DNA from: Watersipora subatra
Lineage: Eukaryota > Bryozoa > Gymnolaemata > Cheilostomatida > Watersiporidae
DNA: 64,000 nt
Direction: 5' to 3'
Assembly: GCF_963576615.1 (NCBI RefSeq)
Contig: NC_088711.1
Span: 16,105,869 to 16,169,868 of the forward strand
The notes under the pieces are model-generated. The model was not told where the DNA came from. It ran no database searches and was given only the letters and a program-made list of their open reading frames with translations. Shown here piece by piece: positions 46,702 through 61,700 of this stretch. The number at the start of each line of letters is the position of its first letter. The stretch's first letter is position 1. Both the position numbers and the translations under genes were made by a program.

Positions 46702-49700
46702 GTCGGTATATTGCTAATAACTTAACAGTTACTACTTACAATATAATTAACTAGGTGACTTGAAGATGTGTGAATCTGTACAATATCTTATAGATAGATT
46801 ATATCTGATAGACGCTGTGAGTCAATGTATTTTTTAGGTTTTAGCTAGTAAGTGTCTATTTGGTTTACGTACAAATCAAGAAATGATTATTTTGTCCATT
46901 TTTATTTATTAATAGTGCTATATATTTATATATATATAGCATACTATATACATATTATATACATATTATATATATACTATATATATAATAAATAGTTATT
47001 ATATATACTATATATATAATAACTGTATATTTCATATACAGTTATTTTAATATACGTTTGTAATCTTTTAGAAGGCCTTTTGAGCAGAAGCTTCATTTTA
47101 TGAATACCTTGCCTACTATTCGCCTCCCTAGTAGTAACAACTTATGTTCTTTATATAGCTCCTTCTGTTTTTTGCATAAGTTATAGTATCATAAATTGTT
47201 TATAACAATAATACCTTGAACATCTTAAACGAACTTAATAGTTGTAAGTTATGATGGACCATTAAACATCATAAAAACCATAAATGTTTCATGAAAATTT
47301 TATGCTACTTATTTTAAGAGAATAGGTTAGGCATGGCCAAAATGCAAAGATTTTTACATGAATATTATGCCTAATGAGTTCATCGCAATGATTATGCCTT
47401 GCCATGTCTTTATGTAGGTACGAGGCAGATCTAAAGCGGTTCCTTCATCTCGTAACAAAAAGAATCTATCTAAGAAAGATAATGAAGAGCTTTCAGAAGG
47501 CTCTGATGAAGAGTTGCCAAGGTGAGACAGATGTATAAGTTTGCTGCTTTCCAAACTGTAGTATTACAACAGATTTTAGAGTTAAAAATTTAAAATAATA
47601 TATGGTTCAAATTGATGAACATTTGTTGACCCATACAGATTGAATGGTCCAGAGCTTCATAATGGCTCGTAGATATTCATCCTTTACAAAACAGACTCAC
47701 CTTTTTATATGCGTTTTTTTGTTTTCATCTCAAAGATTCTAAATTGCTCACCTTCAAATTCTTCAAAATTCTTCTTTAAATTCCTTACACAAATGAGAAC
47801 ATCGTTTTAATCTGTAGTAGAAAATAGCTCAGATTGGACCATCTGCAGTGTGAGGAACAACTTGAACCTGCGCTATCTTTTTCAGTTTTAATTCATGTGA
47901 TTCGTAAAACTCTTCATAATATGATGGATAGCAGAATTTTGAGTAACTTTATGCGAGTTATTAAGGAAATGGTTGAATTAAGAGATTTTTCAAAATATAG
48001 TCAAATGTAGGCGAGCCAAGTTGATCAATTTCGATGATCTTTGCTTTGTATGTCAAGATCATGTTGGAGCCCAGTTTTTTGGAATAGTGCGAGTGAAATG
48101 AAAATTAGTGAATAATACTCCAAAGTAAGAGTTTATTGTGCATTTACTATGAACTTTTATTCATTATACGTATAAAACTATATGACTACATATACATGTA
48201 TATAACTTGAATTCGTTAGATGGGTCCTGAGATTGATAATGATGTAAAAGGAAGAAGTAAAAATATGATTCCATTGCAACGATGCTAGAGTTACTAGGTT
48301 AACTATTAGTTAACTATAATAGTTAATAACGTTAATAAGCTATTTTGCATTTACAATTTTCACTTCATACGCTTACTAGATGAATGCTGCATGACAGTTT
48401 TCTCTTTCATCTGTCGTTGTGGCTAGACTCTGGCCTTTATCTAAACTGCTCTGTTTGATTCTATATTTTCACTAGTTGAATGCCAGGCGTTGCACGGGTA
48501 ATAAAAAGTCTTCGCACAGAAAATTTATTTTTAGTCAACATATACAACATTCACCATTGTAACTTTTAAATGAAGGTGTTTATTATTTCTGTGTGTGCTA
48601 TAAGTTTAATTACGTTTATGCTATATATACATATACATGTAGTTATAACATTTTGGGAAAGTTTGGGCATGTATTTTTCTTAGTAAAGTTTTTCTTTTAG
48701 TAAATTAGTTCACGCATGTTAACTGAAGTGTGGGTATGTTAACCAGACGCCGCTCAAGATTAGCAGGTGTAATAAATATATACACAATTATTCTATAGTA
48801 TGGCAAATAGGCCGAGTGGCGTAGTAGATAGCATGTCTGTCTGCAGAATCGGGTTTTCTGAGTTCAGTTCCAGTGCGAGGCAGTTTTTCCATTCCTAAAA
48901 CTTTATCGCTATTACTGGACACACGGATGACAAACAGACAAACACTGAGATTTATATATAGATATAAAGTATTGCATTATCAGTTGTGAAAAGTGTAGGT
49001 GATTGCATCATGGTATGAGGCCACAATGTAAGACGCAGGTCTAAGGTTTGTAGCATTGAAGCAAATGCATCCTATAAAACTAGATAAAAAACTAAACATA
49101 AAAGGCTAAACTATAAGAAACGAAATGTAAGAAACTACACAATTGAAGTAATCCATTAAAAGGCTTCTGTATATAATTGCATAAAAATATTTAACACTAA
49201 ATATATGTAGGAAAATAAGTAAATGACGTAAAAATTGGGGAAGAGAGGTTTTATTATCATTTCACATTTACATTAAAATTAAAAACGGGCAACTTGGTAT
49301 ACAGCCTAAATGATACAAGATGATGTGCGGGTAGAGCTCGTGATAGAGATAAGGAGCTAGTCTACCGAAGGTTTCGTTAGCTCTAGATGTTAGCATATAT
49401 GATTTATATATATTTTTGTTTTTATACTTGGTACTTTCTTTTACTTTTCTTTTTGATTATCATAGCGACTCGCTCCACTTCCATACGTTTTCATTTTCTC
49501 ACATCGCGTTCTGTTTCTCATATGCTAATAGACAGTTTCAGGAATTTTTTAAAGAGTTCATTCAAAAATGTTTGCTCGTGTCTTTTTGTATTATTTGTTT
49601 TAATACTAAAAAAAGCGTCACTGCTCTCTGCCTTTTGATGCAAACCAGCACTAATCTAAACTCGCACTAATTTTTACTAATTATTTTTGATAAAAATTAT

Positions 49701-52700
49701 GAAGCACTGTTTAATGTTACTCTCAAGCAAGAAAACCAAACTATCTGAAAGAAAACTGTTTACATATGTACCGGTACACAGAATTGTCATGCTTAAAAAA
49801 CTTGACTGTTGTGTGTTAGGAACTACTTTACAAGTTTAGTTGATTATTTGCTCGATCTTTGCCTTGTATATCGGATGACTTTTATATAGAAATACAAAAT
49901 CGAAATAGGATAAATTATGACAGAATACAATATAGAATTATCTTTGTGCCTGTATGAATAAAACAGAAGACAATTCTTATTTTTTAGTGTTGTAACTAAC
50001 GTCAACTGTATGTTAAAAGCGCAAGTTATGAGCCTCTCTAATCTACATCTGAACAAATGTGAGTGTCCGTCTGTCATTCGTATGTCCAGTTAGAGCAATA
50101 ACGTTTTAGGATTGGAAAAACCCTCTTCAAACCTAAATTGAACTCGGATCCTCGTTTCTGCAGACATGCTGCTATCCACTATATCACCCAGCCTACTTGT
50201 CATACTATGGAATAATTGTGCACATACTTATTAATTACGCCGATTAAAATACTCAAGCTTGAAGTGCTTGCGCAAGTACTATTGGTTACTACTAGCACGA
50301 TTGAAGATCATGACTGCATGAGATCAAGACGCCATGTAACGATTATAAGCACCGCTCTTATTATAGTAAAGATTTAAACTAGCTTAAGTTACTCAAATTC
50401 ATTTGGTGAAGAAACTTATTCAATGACTACTACATTACCTACCACTGTTTATAAACTTTTTTATTACCCGTGCAACACCGAACATTTAGCTAGTGTCTCT
50501 ATATTTTCTGAGCTATAGCGATGCCCTTTCAGATGCTGATTGATTTGATGTTTTATTTTTTATAACTAGTTAGGCTGTGGGGCTCTTACAAACCTTCCAC
50601 ATCTGTTACTAGCTTGAATACTTTTATATCTGATGTTTGTGTAAAGGATGACCTCAAGTGTTACAACACGTGACTACATGCAATACTAGATACAGGAAAT
50701 GCTGCACATGGCATGTCAATGACAAATACAATGCTGTGTAAATATTTTACTTATTCTATGATCTGCTGACATTTGCTTTTATTATATTTATAAAGCTGCC
50801 AGTCATTTCCATAAATAAACTTATATTTGCTTTCCATGTCTAGTGATGATGAGTTTGTTGGAAAGAGTTCAGACTCAGATTCAGAACTTGAGCGAGAAAC
50901 ACCACAGGAAAAGAGATTACGACTAGCCAAGGAATATTTGAATCAGGTGGAAGAAGAAAGTAGGTCACCTTTTCGCCTTATCCCAACCAGTTGGCTATAT
51001 ATTTGCTTGTTGATTACTGTACCAACGGTTGTAGCAGTATCTACTGCTTCTCAGCTGAGCACCACAGCATATTTTTTAGGTCATGTGTCAAACTGAGTAC
51101 GATATCATGATGGACTGAATTCATAGATCCTATGTTACGATTCTTGAGAGTCAAAGATGATAAATTGTTTGTAGTATTTACCTGAAGTATTTTCTATTTA
51201 AAGCCTTGCATATCTGGGCTGGACTATTTTCTTTTAAAAGTGCTTCGCTGCGTATTCCTTTGATGTAAGACAAGCACAAACCAGTGACAAAACTTTCCAC
51301 TTTTATGTTCAGTCATTGTATTGTAGTTGATGAGGCAGCAGATTCAGAAGATGATGCTGATGGTTTGATGGCACAAAGACTAAAACACGATGCTGTAAGT
51401 ACAGAAAATTTGAGAGCATAGCGTGCCCAACGTGTCTCAATTTGTTATAATGGCTCGCCTATATAGTTCATTCTGACGGAAAAATGTAACATCTCCTGAC
51501 ATAATATTTGAAAAATTATTGATGCAAGTGATGGATTAAAGATATTTTTCAGGAATTTTTTCTATAAGATAACTAAGATTTTGGATATACGTTTTACCAA
51601 ATAAAAAAGTAGGTAATATTTTTTGATTGATAATTTACAACGAACTATTGTGGTAATCGTTCTGTTATTCTTAGTTGTCATAGATGAAAAAATCTACCTG
51701 AACATTTTTTTGTAGTACAAGCTAAAGAAATCTTTCAACATTACACCTAGAAAAGTATTTTAGAACAAAATTTTATGCGGTGATATTTATGACGAATATT
51801 CCAAACACACTTTAGATGATTTGGTATCTCATCTTAATTTGAAAAAGCACTTCCAAACTTCTTAGTATAGTGGAAGTATTAGTTGTACTACCAGTAGTAA
51901 TGATATATCACTTTGCTTCATGTTAATGTTGCTAATGAAAGTCACAAAAAGCCACCAATCGAACAACTAATTGAACTATTGCTTGTGCGAATGTCTTGAA
52001 GCGAGCTAATTCTAATTCTTGTAATTGCTAAAGTAAAGAGAATTGTGTCTATTAATGCAATCTTTTGTTTTGACTTGCTGAACTTATCTAGAGTATTTCA
52101 TTCTGAACTTATCTAGGGTATTTCACACGAAACTTATCTAGGGTATTTCATGCTAAACTTATCTAGGGTATTTCATACTGAACTTATCTAGGGTATTTCA
52201 TGCTGAACTTATCTAGGGTATTTCATACTGAACTTATCTAGGGTATTTCATGCTGAACTTATCTAGGGTATTTCATACTGAACTTATCTAGGGTATTTCA
52301 TACTGAACTTATCTAGGGTATTTCATACTGAACTTATCTAGGGTATTTCATATTGAACTTATCTAGGGTATTTCATACTAAACTTATCCAGGGTATTTCA
52401 TACTGAACTTATCCAGGGTATTTCATGCTGAACTTATCTAGGGTATTTTATAGTGAACTTATCTCGGGTATTTCATACTAAACTTATCTATGGTATTTCA
52501 TACTGAACTTATCTAGGGTATTCCATACTAAACTTATCTAGGGTATTTCATACTGAACTTATCTAGGGTATTTCATACTAAACTTATCTAGGGTATTTTA
52601 CAGTGAACTTATCTAGGGTATTTCATACTAAACTTATCTAGGGTATTTCATACTGAACTTATCTAGGGTATTTCATACTAAACTTATCTAGGGTATTTCA

Positions 52701-55700
52701 TGCTGAACTTATCTATGGTATTTCATACTGAACTTATCTAGGGTATTTCATACTGAACTTATCCAGTGTATTTCATACTGAACTTATCTAGGGTATTTCA
52801 TACTGAACTTATCTAGGGTATTTCATACTGAACTTATCTATGGTATTTCATACTGAACTTATCTAGGGTATTTCATACTGAACTTATCTAGGGTATTTCA
52901 TACTAAACTTATCTATGGTATTTCATACTGAACTTATCTAGGGTATTTCATACTGAACTTATCTATGGTATTTCATAGTAAACTTATCTAGGGTATTTCA
53001 TACTAAACTTATCTAGGGTATTTCATACTGAACTTATCTATGGTATTTCATACTGAACTTATCTAGGGTATTTCATACTGAACTTATCTATGGTATTTCA
53101 TAGTAAACTTATCTAGGGTATTTCATACTAAACTTATCTAGGGTATTTCATACTGAACTTATCTAGGGTATTTCATACTGAACTTATCTAGGGTATTTCA
53201 TACTGAACTTATCTAGGGTATTTCATACTAAACTTATCTATGGTATTTCATACTGAACTTATCTAGGGTATTTCATACTGAACTTATCTAGAGTATTTCA
53301 TAGTGAACTTATCTAGGGTATTTCATACTAAACTTATCTAGGGTATTTCATACTAAACTTATCTAGGGTATTTCATACTAAACTTATCTATGGTATTTCA
53401 TACTGAACTTATCTATGGTATTTCATACTGAACTTATCTAGGGTATTTCATACTAAACTTATCTAGGGTATTTCATACTAAACTTATCTATGGTATTTCA
53501 TACTGAACTTATCTAGGGTATTTCATACTGAACTTATCTAGGGTATTTCATACTAAACTTATCTAGGGTATTTCATACTAAACTTATCTATGGTATTTCA
53601 TACTGAACTTATCTAGGGTATTTCATATTGAACTTATCTAGGGTATTTCATATTGAACTTATCTAGGGTATTTCATACTGAACTTATCCAGGGTATTTCA
53701 TACTGAACTTATCTAGGGTATTTCATACTGAACTTATCTAGGGTATTTCATACTGAACTTATCTAGGGTATTTCATACTGAACTTATCTAGGGTATTTCA
53801 TACTAAACTTATCTAGGGTATTTCATACTGAACTTATCTATGGTATTTCATACTGAACTTATCTATGGTATTTCATACTGAACTTATCTAGGGTATTTCA
53901 TACTGAACTTATCTAGGGTATTTCATACTAAACTTATCTAGGGTATTTCATACTAAACTTATCTAGAGTATTTCATACTGAACTTATCTAGGGTATTTCA
54001 TACTGAACTTATCTATGGTATTTCATACTGAACTTATCTAGAGTATTTCATAGTGAACTTATCTAGGGTATTTCATACTAAACTTATCTAGGGTATTTCA
54101 TACTGAACTTATCTAGGGTATTTCATATTGAACTTATCTAGGGTATTTCATACTGAACTTATCTAGGGTATTTCATACTAAACTTATCTAGGGTATTTCA
54201 TACTGAACTTATCTAGGGTATTTCATACTAAACTTATCTAGGGTATTTCATACTAAACTTATCTATGGTATTTCATACTGAACTTATCTAGGGTATTTCA
54301 TACTGAACTTATCTAGGGTATTTCATACTAAACTTATCTAGGGTATTTCATACTAAACTTATCTATGGTATTTCATACTGAACTTATCTAGGGTATTTCA
54401 TATTGAACTTATCTAGGGTATTTCATATTGAACTTATCTAGGGTATTTCATACTGAACTTATCCAGGGTATTTCATACTGAACTTATCTAGGGTATTTCA
54501 TACTAAACTTATCTAGGGTATTTCATACTGAACTTATCTAGAGTATTTCATAGTGAACTTGTCTAGGGTATTTCATACTGAACTTATCTAGGGTATTTCA
54601 TACTGAACTTATCTATGGTATTTCATACTGAACTTATCTAGGGTATTTCATAGTGAACTTATCTAGGGTATTTCATACTAAACTTATCTAGGGTATTTCA
54701 TACTGAACTTATCTAGGGTATTTCATACTGAACTTATCTAGGGTATTTCATACTGAACTTATCTAGGGTATTTCATACTGAACTTATCTAGGGTATTTCA
54801 TACTGAACTTATCTAGGGTATTTCATACTGAACTTATCTAGGGTATTTCATACTGAACTTATCCAGGGTATTTCATGCTGAACTTATCTAGGGTATTTCA
54901 TACTGAACATATCTAGGGTATTTCATACTGAACTTATCCAGGGTATTTCATACTGAACTTATCTAGGGTATTTCATACTGAACTTATCTAGGGTATTTCA
55001 TACTAAACTTATCTAGAGTATTTCATAGTGAACTTATCTAGGGTATTTCATACTAAACTTATCTAGGGTATTTCATACTGAACTTATCTAGGGTATTTCA
55101 TACTGAACTTGTCTATGGTATTTCATACTGAACTTATCTATGGTATTTCATACTGAACTTATCTAGGGTATTTCATACTGAACTTATCTAGAGTATTTCA
55201 TACTGAACTTGTCTAGGGTATTTCATGCTAAACTTATCTATGGTATTTCATACTGAACTTATCTAGGGTATTTCATACTGAACTTATCTAGGGTATTTCA
55301 TACTGAACTTATCTATGGTATTTCATACTGAACTTATCTAGGGTATTTCATACTGAACTTATCTATGGTATTTCATACTGAACTTATCTATGGTATTTCA
55401 TACTGAACTTATCTATGGTATTTCATACTGAACTTATCTAGGGTATTTCATACTGAACTTATCTAGGGTATTTCATACTAAACTTATCTAGGGTATTTCA
55501 TACTAAACTTATCTAGAGTATTTCATACTGAACTTATCTAGGGTATTTCATACTGAACTTATCTAGAGTATTTCATAGTGAACTTATCTAGGGTATTTCA
55601 TACTAAACTTATCTAGGGTATTTCATACTGAACTTATCTATGGTATTTCATACTGAACTTATCTATGGTATTTCATATTGAACTTATCTAGGGTATTTCA

Positions 55701-58700
55701 TACTGAACTTATCTAGAGTATTTCATACTAAACTTGTCTAGGGTATTTCATACTGAACTTATCTAGAGTATTTCATACTAAACTTATCTAGGTATTTCAT
55801 ACTGAACTTGTCTAGGGTATTTCATACTGAACTTATCTAGGGTATTTTACAGTGAACTTATCTAGGGTATTTCATACTGAACTTATCTAGGGTATTTCAT
55901 ACTGAACTTATCTAGAGTATTTTACAGTGAACTTATCTAGGGTATTTCATACTAAACTTATCTAGGGTATTTCATACTGAACTTATCTATGGTATTTCAT
56001 ACTGAACTTATCTATGGTATTTCATATTGAACTTATCTAGGGTATTTCATACTGAACTTATCTAGAGTATTTCATACTAAACTTGTCTAGGGTATTTCAT
56101 ACTGAACTTATCTAGAGTATTTCATACTAAACTTATCTAGGGTATTTCATACTAAACTTATCTAGGGTATTTCATACTGAACTTATCTAGAGTATTTCAT
56201 ACTGAACTTATCTAGGGTATTTCATACTGAACTTATCTAGGTATTTCATACTGAACTTATCTAGGGTATTTCATACTGAACTTATCTAGAGTATTTCATA
56301 GTGAACTTATCTAGGGTATTTCATACTAAACTTATCTAGGGTATTTCATACTGAACTTATCTATGGTATTTCATACTGAACTTATCTATGGTATTTCATA
56401 TTGAACTTATCTAGGGTATTTCATACTGAACTTATCTAGAGTATTTCATACTAAACTTGTCTAGGGTATTTCATACTGAACTTATCTAGAGTATTTCATA
56501 CTAAACTTATCTAGGGTATTTCATACTAAACTTATCTAGGGTATTTCATACTAAACTTATCTAGGGTATTTCATTGAATTGACATTTGACACCTCAGCTT
56601 CTCTTTCACGTAGTCGAAGCTAGCCTCTGCTGTATCTTGGTGTATCACATTGCTGTATTATACATTGTCATTTGCCTTTTGTAGAGCAAGTTGAAAGGAA
56701 AACACTTTACACATATAGCTGATGATGTAAGTATTGTCAAGCTGTCTACTTTATACTTTCTGTTCATAAATATATATTTATTATATCTAATGCTTGCTTG
56801 TTAGCATTAGTGTTTCCCTGAGAGTTCCTCTTTAAAGATTATCAGATGTTGTGTCCTCTTCATTCTTCAGGTCAAAAATGAAATAATTCATGTAAACAGA
56901 TCCTGTTTTTGACTTGATTACTGGAGAGGGGTGGTGGGGATAGGTGGAGATATTAGGTTTAAGATGTTTTAGCATCCATCTTTTGTTATCCGGAATCCAA
57001 AAGACTAGATATGAGAGAAAACCTTAATTAATGTAAACATTACAGCCTTGTGTAGCACTGATGTGTCTTTACATTTTCATGCATAATTTATTGTTTTATA
57101 TCTGTACCTCATGAGATATACACAGAATGTTTCTATTATATAAACAATAGATGTATTTGCTAGAAATCATCAGCTACATAACTGAACAACAATGAATGAA
57201 GTGATTAGGGTAACAGGAGACTACATCGTTTTAGATTTTGCTAACAGTTTCATTGCACTCCATTGTTTTTATCTGGTAGCCTCGATTTCATGTCTCACCT
57301 TCGGTCTCATACTTTATAGATTTAAGTATGTTGCCTCATACTTTATAGGCAGTGTTCTATATCTCTTGAGATTCTTTTAAACTACGACTACAGCGATGAA
57401 GGGTTTAGACTGTCTCACATTACCCAGTGCAGATAGTATTTGATTATACTAGTTTCTACTAATAACCGTCTCTGTAACCTTGTAACCTAGTTGGATGACT
57501 AGCGAACTAGCAGTGGTTCTATCAGTGCAAATATATCCTTTTTATATATATGGTTTTCAAATACTTTGAAAACCAAGCATTAGGTTTTGCTCAAGCGTAT
57601 GTTAAAAGTTAAGTATGCTTGTAATAATATTATTATTATTTATATTATATTTATCTTGTATTTGATAGATCCTCTCTCCTGAAAGTGACGATATTGTAAT
57701 ACTAAGAGGTCACCAGCTCTCACTCACATGTCTGGTGATTTCTCCTGACAACAAGTACATATACACAGGCTCCAAAGACTGCTCAATAATCAAATGTGAG
57801 TTGTCTCTCCTTGTCTCTGCTCTGCGATTTTATAAAGCTCTTCTTTATAATACTAGTCGTTACAGCAACAGTCTAGGCATTTTGTAGAAAATTTTTATGG
57901 GAGAGATAACTTTCTTCTGCTCCGGAATAATTTTGCTGTTTAAAATTGATTGTAGTTTTTTTCCTAGTAGCATGCGCACTATCTAGTTGTATCTACATAT
58001 AAGCTCAAGGCAAGAGGTTTGTAGCCACCTGTCAATTCAATCAACTAAGAAAAATTACCACCACCTTTTTTATTTAATAACTTTGTTGAGCTTCATGTAA
58101 AATATCCTAATATTTGTCAGGTAAGCAAATCTCACTATCGATATAATTTTGAGTGCATTATTATTAAGCCTAATTTTTCAATTTTATTATTATAATCAAT
58201 ATTATTATTATAATCAAAGATGTATCACATCCTTTATGCATTCACTAAGTGTTCATAATATAAACATTGGGTCTTCTTATCGAAGTTAATATTGTCGAAC
58301 TGTTAACAAAACGAATCGGATGAATTCACCGAGAACCAGAAAATTAAACCAAATGAATTTAATTAATTCAAAAACGTGCTTTGCATATGTTAGTACTTTT
58401 TTGTTTGTTTGATCCAAAGTTCCAAAAAAGAATACTCTGTAATTCTTTTAGTTTGTTTCACCGTACAAAATTTTAAAATAGTTCCATAATAAATACCGCA
58501 GATAACTGCACATAGTGATAAGGTTACATTAAAGATATAAACATGATTTGATAAAAAAAGTGATCAATAAATTGTTTTGTTGCTACTTTGCCTTAGAGAC
58601 ATGCAAATGGAAGCATAGTCTCTGTAATGCTGAGATAGAGGTGGTGATAGCAATATACAGCGCAATGCTTTACATAAACTAGGTGAATTTTAAATTAACT

Positions 58701-61700
58701 TTACGTATTCACTTGAAGATTTTATGCCTCATTTTCCTTTTCTCCACTGTTTCTTACATCATTCTCTTGTAATATATTTTTATTCAATAATCTATGATTT
58801 GTCTTCTCTTACTCTTTTCAATAGGAGACGACTCTCTCTTTGATAAATCAATTGTACCATGAATTTCACAGTTTTGGTTTGTTGTAGTCGAACCCTTTTT
58901 TAATAACTCCGAGAAATAGCAAGCAAGTAGTTGTAATCAGGTTACGTTGTTCAGGGAATGTGGAGTTGAAAAAGAAAGTAATCACAATTCATGGAGGAAG
59001 AAAGGGTACAGAAAGCAGCCACAAAGGTCATACATCCCATGTTCTTTCCATGGCCATTAGCACTACAAATAAATACCTGGTGAGTGCGCGCCACAGCTTT
59101 GCTATTGTCATATTCCTTATTTAGCATCTCATATATTTTGGCCTGCGGATACAGCTGCTATATCATATAATGCTTTTGTTACACATGTGGCTAATATATT
59201 ACACATGTTGCTAATATATTAAAAATGAAAATTTCTGTCATTTCACTAGCTGCTATCACACAACCTCACAAGGATTAGCCTGTCCTTGAATTGTGAGTCA
59301 TTTTTTACTATATCATCAAAATGTGATATTAACAGTTTGGCTGCCGCCACAATCTCAATATGGCCGTTTGACTCAATCAGTCATCTGCTGTGTAGCCTAA
59401 AATGTCTTAAACTCGTTGAACCATTTATCAACTTTCAAAATTGATTGACTAGATAATGCATACATATGTAGTTTTGCTACATATTTATAACTCAGCACTA
59501 ATGGTTAGTAAATAAAGTCCATTGCGCATCAGTTTACATCTATCTTGTCTAAGGGTCCTGTAGGGTCATGTTCAGGTGAAACAGTATGTTGAACATCATG
59601 TTGTTCAACCATGTTGTTTAGCAGAATCTTTTATAAGTCGAATCACCAAATTTTAGGTCGTTTAAAGTGTGATATATCGCGTAATTGGTTAAAATGTAGA
59701 TGCATATTTGGCCACCGCTCGAAAAATAACTACAGTCTCAACCAGTTATTTAATGACGCCTCGAAAGGATTGTTCGTTATTGTTTACAAAATGCTAATCC
59801 TGGTTCCTAAATACTTCTACCAATCACAATCTATTTCCGGACTAAAGCTCTTTTACTAGCACAGAACGTTTTAGTGATTAGTGCAGGCATTGATAACAAT
59901 TAGTGATAACAGTTAGTGAACTAGCATGAGGTTTTACCTCGAACAACTCCGCTCAAACATCGCTATAATATTTTACTCCCTAGAATTCCACAAACTCATT
60001 GATAAAGTTCGATTATTGGAAACGATCAGTGGACACGTGTGTGAGGTAGTCCTTTATCTGCCTTGACAATGATTTAGCTTTGAAGAATAACTGAGAAATT
60101 TAGCTATCGCTTTTGTATGATCGGTCTATATGTAGTAAAGTATGATTCATTGATTAGTTGCTCTAAACAAAAATGAGCAATTCTTGTTTGCACATCATCA
60201 AAGGATGCTCAAAACCATAGCCTTATTTCAGGCCATGTACATTTTATTTTACCAACTACCAAAAAGCTGATGCTTCGGTTAACCTAACATTTAGTGATTT
60301 CACATGAAAAACCTTTGCTTAAATATATGGTGTAGACAGATTGTTTCGCCCGAACATGACCCAACAGGACATTTAAGAACAGTTTTATAAGTATTTGGTC
60401 AAATAAAAAGCATGTCTATTTTTCTAAAAATTTTCCTCATAGTGCTTGCCATTAAGTTTACCAAGTTACTGTTCACCTTGAAAAGGCATGATAACTTTTC
60501 AAGTAAGTTTCAACGTGTTGCACGTGTTTTTGTAACTTTATTGGGTTGATTTGTTGGTTGTGATAAATTCTGTATCAGTTTTTTAAAAGAAAAAAAATTT
60601 TGTAAGCTTGCTCCGGTAATTGGGTCAGTTTTTGCATTTATTATTTTCATAGAGACAAACAGTGTCATCTCAACATAGCTAGCTAGCATAGACATATGAA
60701 TACTGTCACATTTTAATGCTTTCCCTATTCTAAATACACTTGCTTAAGTAACAATAAAAAATATAGTATTTTGAAAGTATTATTTGATGTCAACACAAAG
60801 GTAGCAACCATAAATGCAACCATAACTTTAATCACGTAAAAAATCACTGCTACCTTAAATATTGATAGCATAAATTTCATTTCATATAGTAAAATCCACT
60901 TGTTTTTTCACTTTTCCAATGTTTTGAAAAGATTGTTCAGTCAGTCATATTTGTCCCTATTACATACGACAGGATAGTTGTTTACCACAGCTTGTCGATT
61001 AAGATTTAGACAGATTTAGTCGACACGTGTAATGGTTTCGATGAAGGGATTAGGTTGGGATATAATATTCCAAATAAATACAGCTTCACTATAAAATTAA
61101 AGTGGGCTTAAAATTTGCAATCTAGAAATATGTACATCTAGTGGTCTATCCATGCAGCGACTAAACATTTTATACTGTATGAATGGAGTTCACCAAATTT
61201 ATTAATAAATGAATTTCTTCGCTAGCTATTCCACATTGTACTAGTATTTTAGGAGCAAAGGCGTGATAAGGAGTAAAATTAACTTTCTGTTAGTAGATCC
61301 CACCATTAAAACTACATTCGATTCTCTCCTAGGCTTCATCTTTCAAACATATGCTAAAGATTAGAGTCGAGAACATTATAATCTTTGCACTTGTTGGTGG
61401 GTGAAGTTATACTTCAAGTGCATTTCATCATGAGGAACTTTACAGTTTATGGCTGTTCTTATCTTTGTTTGCCATACTTGAATAATATATTCTACATATC
61501 CTAGTAGCATTTGAACCTCCCCATTGGTTGGCATTGCATCGCATTCACCGCTTAGATTGTTAAATAAGAATATTTATATAGTTTTTTTAACATTTCTATA
61601 GTATCTGCTATCCTGAAACGAAATATTACAATTGTATATAGAAAACTAAAATGCCAGACTGAATGCAGAAAATATAATCCTGTTATACAAGTCATATTAT

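Larger units (their letters stand above)
47522..50843. other. RRP9 intron 2 with an inverted pair of repeats
   Basis: 3.3 kb. Holds two SINE-containing repeats in opposite orientation (48471-48960 and 50061-50494). No exon or other gene recognised. Confidence 0.6.

Noticed and set aside
49387-49670. Two overlapping Phe-rich frames of about 83 codons
   Set aside because: T-rich intronic DNA of RRP9; low complexity and no homology recognised.
52078-56574. CRISPR-like array
   Set aside because: Units are contiguous without spacers and lie in a eukaryotic intron; this is a minisatellite.
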